A DNA stretch of 15,240 nucleotides. Source: an uncultured Erythrobacter sp. (GTDB taxonomy: Bacteria > Pseudomonadota > Alphaproteobacteria > Sphingomonadales > Sphingomonadaceae). The stretch is taken from positions 1 through 15,240 of the forward strand of contig CAMYIQ010000055.1 of NCBI GenBank assembly GCA_947258465.1, in the 5' to 3' direction. A program made the translations under genes and the position numbers. The notes under the pieces are model-generated. The model made no database searches, was not told where the DNA came from, and saw only the letters and a program-made list of their open reading frames with translations. Below are positions 13,830 to 15,240 of this stretch, one piece after another. Numbering within the stretch: the first letter of the stretch is position 1; each line of letters starts with the position of its first letter.

Positions 13830-14942
13830 ATGACTGACCACATCTACATCCGCCCCATCGGCCTCGTGCCGGGTCCGCAATCCGAACATGGCAATGCCAT
13901 CCGGCTCGCGGGCGGGATGGTTTATGCCAGTCGCTTCGCCGTGATTCTGCGGCGCGATGGCGATATAGCCGAACGCTGGCTCGCCGCGCCCGATACGATG
14001 GCGGAGGTGCTGGCAGCGTTGCCCGAGGAGGTCGGCGCGGAGGCCGAGGCGCAGTGGGCCAATCTCACGCTCGCGCATCCGCCGCTGGAGCTGGGAGCGC
14101 GCACGGTCCGGCTCGACCAGCCGCAGGTGATGGGCATCCTCAACGTCACGCCCGACAGCTTCAGCGATGGCGGCGCGCATGACAGCCCCAGTGCCGCGCG
14201 CGAACATGCGGCGGCCATGATCGAGGCGGGGGCGAGCATCGTGGATGTGGGCGGCGAAAGCACGCGGCCCGGCGCCAAGCCTTTGTGGGAAGGCGACGAG
14301 ATCGCCCGCGTCGTCCCGGCGATCGAGGCCTGTGCGGCCATGGGCGCAGCGGTCAGCGTGGACACGCGCAAGGCGGCGGTGATGGAGGCAGCGCTCGAAG
14401 CGGGCGCGCATCTGATCAACGACGTTTCGGGCCTCGCGCACGATCCGCGCAGCGCAGAGGTGGTCGCACGCGCCGGTTGCCCGATCGTCCTGATGCATGC
14501 GCCCGGCGCCGCGGGTGAGGATCTGCACGAGGGCGGGACCTACGACAATGTGGTGTTCGACGTGTTCGACGCGCTGCGCGCCCGGCGCGATGCGGTGCTG
14601 GCGGCGGGGATCGCGGCGCGCAATATCCTGCTCGATCCGGGCATCGGCTTCGGCAAATCGCTCGCCGACAATCTCGCGCTGATGGGCGCGCTGCCGCTGT
14701 TCCACGCGCTCGGCCACCCGCTGCTGCTGGGTGCCAGCCGCAAGCGGATGATCGGCGCGCTTTCGAAGGAAGCCCCGGTCGATGCCCGCCTCGGCGGCAG
14801 CGTGGCGCTGGCGGTGAAGGGCATGGACGCAGGCGTCCAGCTCCACCGCGTCCACGACGTCCCCGAAACCGTCCAGGCGCGTGACGTCTGGCGCGGCCTG
14901 CGCGATGCGGCACTGACCGACTTTGGCGACTTGCCCGCCTGA
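13830..14942 (+). CDS. folP: Dihydropteroate synthase with N-terminal extension
   Basis: A 370-residue enzyme that joins p-aminobenzoate to dihydropterin pyrophosphate in folate synthesis and is the target of sulfonamides. The TIM-barrel domain starts near residue 98 and is complete: MGILNVTPDSFSDGG (101-115), VDVGGESTRPGA (138-149), SVDTRK, LINDVSG, DPGIGFGKSLADN (269-281), LLLGASRKRMIG (298-309) and the closing HRVHDVPET (339-347). About 97 residues precede the domain, against a handful in the usual 270-285-residue enzymes. They read as a small alpha/beta unit without a motif I can name, starting MTDHIYIRPIGLVPG. AAGG lies about 10 nt before the ATG at 13830, a fair but not strong site. No other folate genes are in the window. 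Confidence 0.94.
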   Translation: MTDHIYIRPIGLVPGPQSEHGNAIRLAGGMVYASRFAVILRRDGDIAERWLAAPDTMAEVLAALPEEVGAEAEAQWANLTLAHPPLELGARTVRLDQPQVMGILNVTPDSFSDGGAHDSPSAAREHAAAMIEAGASIVDVGGESTRPGAKPLWEGDEIARVVPAIEACAAMGAAVSVDTRKAAVMEAALEAGAHLINDVSGLAHDPRSAEVVARAGCPIVLMHAPGAAGEDLHEGGTYDNVVFDVFDALRARRDAVLAAGIAARNILLDPGIGFGKSLADNLALMGALPLFHALGHPLLLGASRKRMIGALSKEAPVDARLGGSVALAVKGMDAGVQLHRVHDVPETVQARDVWRGLRDAALTDFGDLPA

Positions 14943-15083
14943 TCCCCCGCGAAGGCGATGACTTCGGGCACGCCGGTGCGAGACCGGGCAAGCCTCCCGA
15001 CCGCGAGGTGGATTGATTGGGCGAGCCGCAGCCGGGATCGGATTTTTCGGCACCTTTCGCGGAAGTAGGACTTATCGTCTGTG

Positions 15084-15240
15084 ATGATTAAGTTCCCGAT
15101 CGATTTCGACAACCACACCCACCGCGACGCAGCCCGTCTGGCCATTCAGTCGGCCGTCGCTTCTGCGGCGATGTTCACACTGATGAAAACCGTCGGCATG
15201 CCGGAGCGCTTCGTCGGTGTCCTAAGCGCGGTGATGGTGG
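15084..15240 (+). CDS. Probable FUSC-type membrane protein, 3' part beyond window
   Basis: An open frame runs from ATG 15084 to the window end, giving 52 codons. It begins MIKFPIDFDNHTHRDAARLA and continues into a hydrophobic segment around AIQSAVASAAMFTLM, then GMPERFVGVLSAVMV, which looks like the second membrane helix starting. A short charged head followed by HRDAARLAIQ and closely spaced helices resembles FUSC/aromatic-acid-exporter-like proteins. GTG at 15081, directly before, is an alternative start; AGGA at 15067-15070 suits it slightly better. The gap 14943-15083 after folP shows only a weak 5-bp stem near 14946-14965 and no clear terminator. The assignment rests on a short N-terminus. 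Confidence 0.5.
   Translation, partial: MIKFPIDFDNHTHRDAARLAIQSAVASAAMFTLMKTVGMPERFVGVLSAVMV

Noticed and set aside
13625..13837. 70-codon plus-strand open frame before folP
   Set aside because: It starts inside the second hairpin of the repeat doublet, overlaps the folP start by 8 bp and shows no ribosome site or family likeness.
13722..15053. 443-codon open frame on the minus strand opposite folP
   Set aside because: Antisense shadow of folP. The translation is Arg/His-rich without motifs, and the folP frame carries all conserved residues.
14943..15083. Terminator or repeat after folP
   Set aside because: Only a 5-bp stem with no T-run is visible, too weak to call.
1..15240. CRISPR array, tRNA/rRNA genes, phage, insertion sequence or toxin-antitoxin pair
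   Set aside because: No regularly spaced long repeats, RNA-gene signatures, transposase or integrase motifs, or small paired genes were found on either strand.

Overview
The window reads as ordinary chromosome of a GC-rich alphaproteobacterium, most likely of the order Sphingomonadales (Erythrobacteraceae-like). The evidence is a CcrM-type GANTC methyltransferase, an rnhB/ccrM neighbourhood, a DUF1285 - CoA-pyrophosphatase - CCA-transferase operon, a dihydropteroate synthase with a long N-terminal extension, and CCCCGGA...TCCGGGG intergenic hairpins. This placement is inference from gene content and style; no rRNA is present. I see no phage, insertion sequence, CRISPR array, tRNA or integrase, and coding density is high.

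Layout, left to right. (1) 1-1351, plus strand: the 3' part of a cysteine desulfurase overlaps a [2Fe-2S] ferredoxin gene by 4 bp, so this is an Fe-S module. (2) 1348-3051, minus strand: a DUF4349 lipoprotein whose stop codon overlaps the ferredoxin stop, then a DJ-1/PfpI-family protein with a clear intrinsic terminator. Three CACAAT repeats at 11-bp spacing lie over the presumed DUF4349 promoter. (3) 3150-5447, plus strand: parC (topoisomerase IV subunit A), followed by a bidirectional terminator shared with the next minus-strand gene. (4) 5563-8652, minus strand: a small exported protein built of two internal repeats, then a tightly coupled operon (transcribed DUF1285 -> Nudix CoA pyrophosphatase -> CCA tRNA nucleotidyltransferase) in which both junctions are 4-bp ATGA overlaps. 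(5) 8653-8856: a non-coding gap with a very long hairpin (35-bp arms) whose arms carry the same G-quadruplex pattern on opposite strands. (6) 8857-10606, minus strand: a GNAT acetyltransferase and a PQQ-dependent sugar dehydrogenase-like lipoprotein. (7) 10605-13534, plus strand: rnhB, a calcium/sodium-type cation antiporter and ccrM. The start codons of rnhB and the divergent lipoprotein gene share the tetranucleotide CATG. (8) 13535-15240, plus strand: a repeat-like hairpin doublet, folP, and the first 52 codons of a probable FUSC-type membrane protein cut by the window end.

The most distinctive signal is the 196-bp gap ahead of ccrM. It holds six GANTC sites, the target of the enzyme it precedes (a seventh lies just inside the gene). 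Two of them sit in the arms of an 11-bp perfect inverted repeat and one in its spacer. A perfect DnaA-box consensus lies 21 bp before the start codon. This suggests methylation feedback and a replication-coupled input to ccrM expression. I found no clearly new multi-gene system. The hunting value lies in these control regions, the long hairpin, the CACAAT array and the overlapping gene ends.
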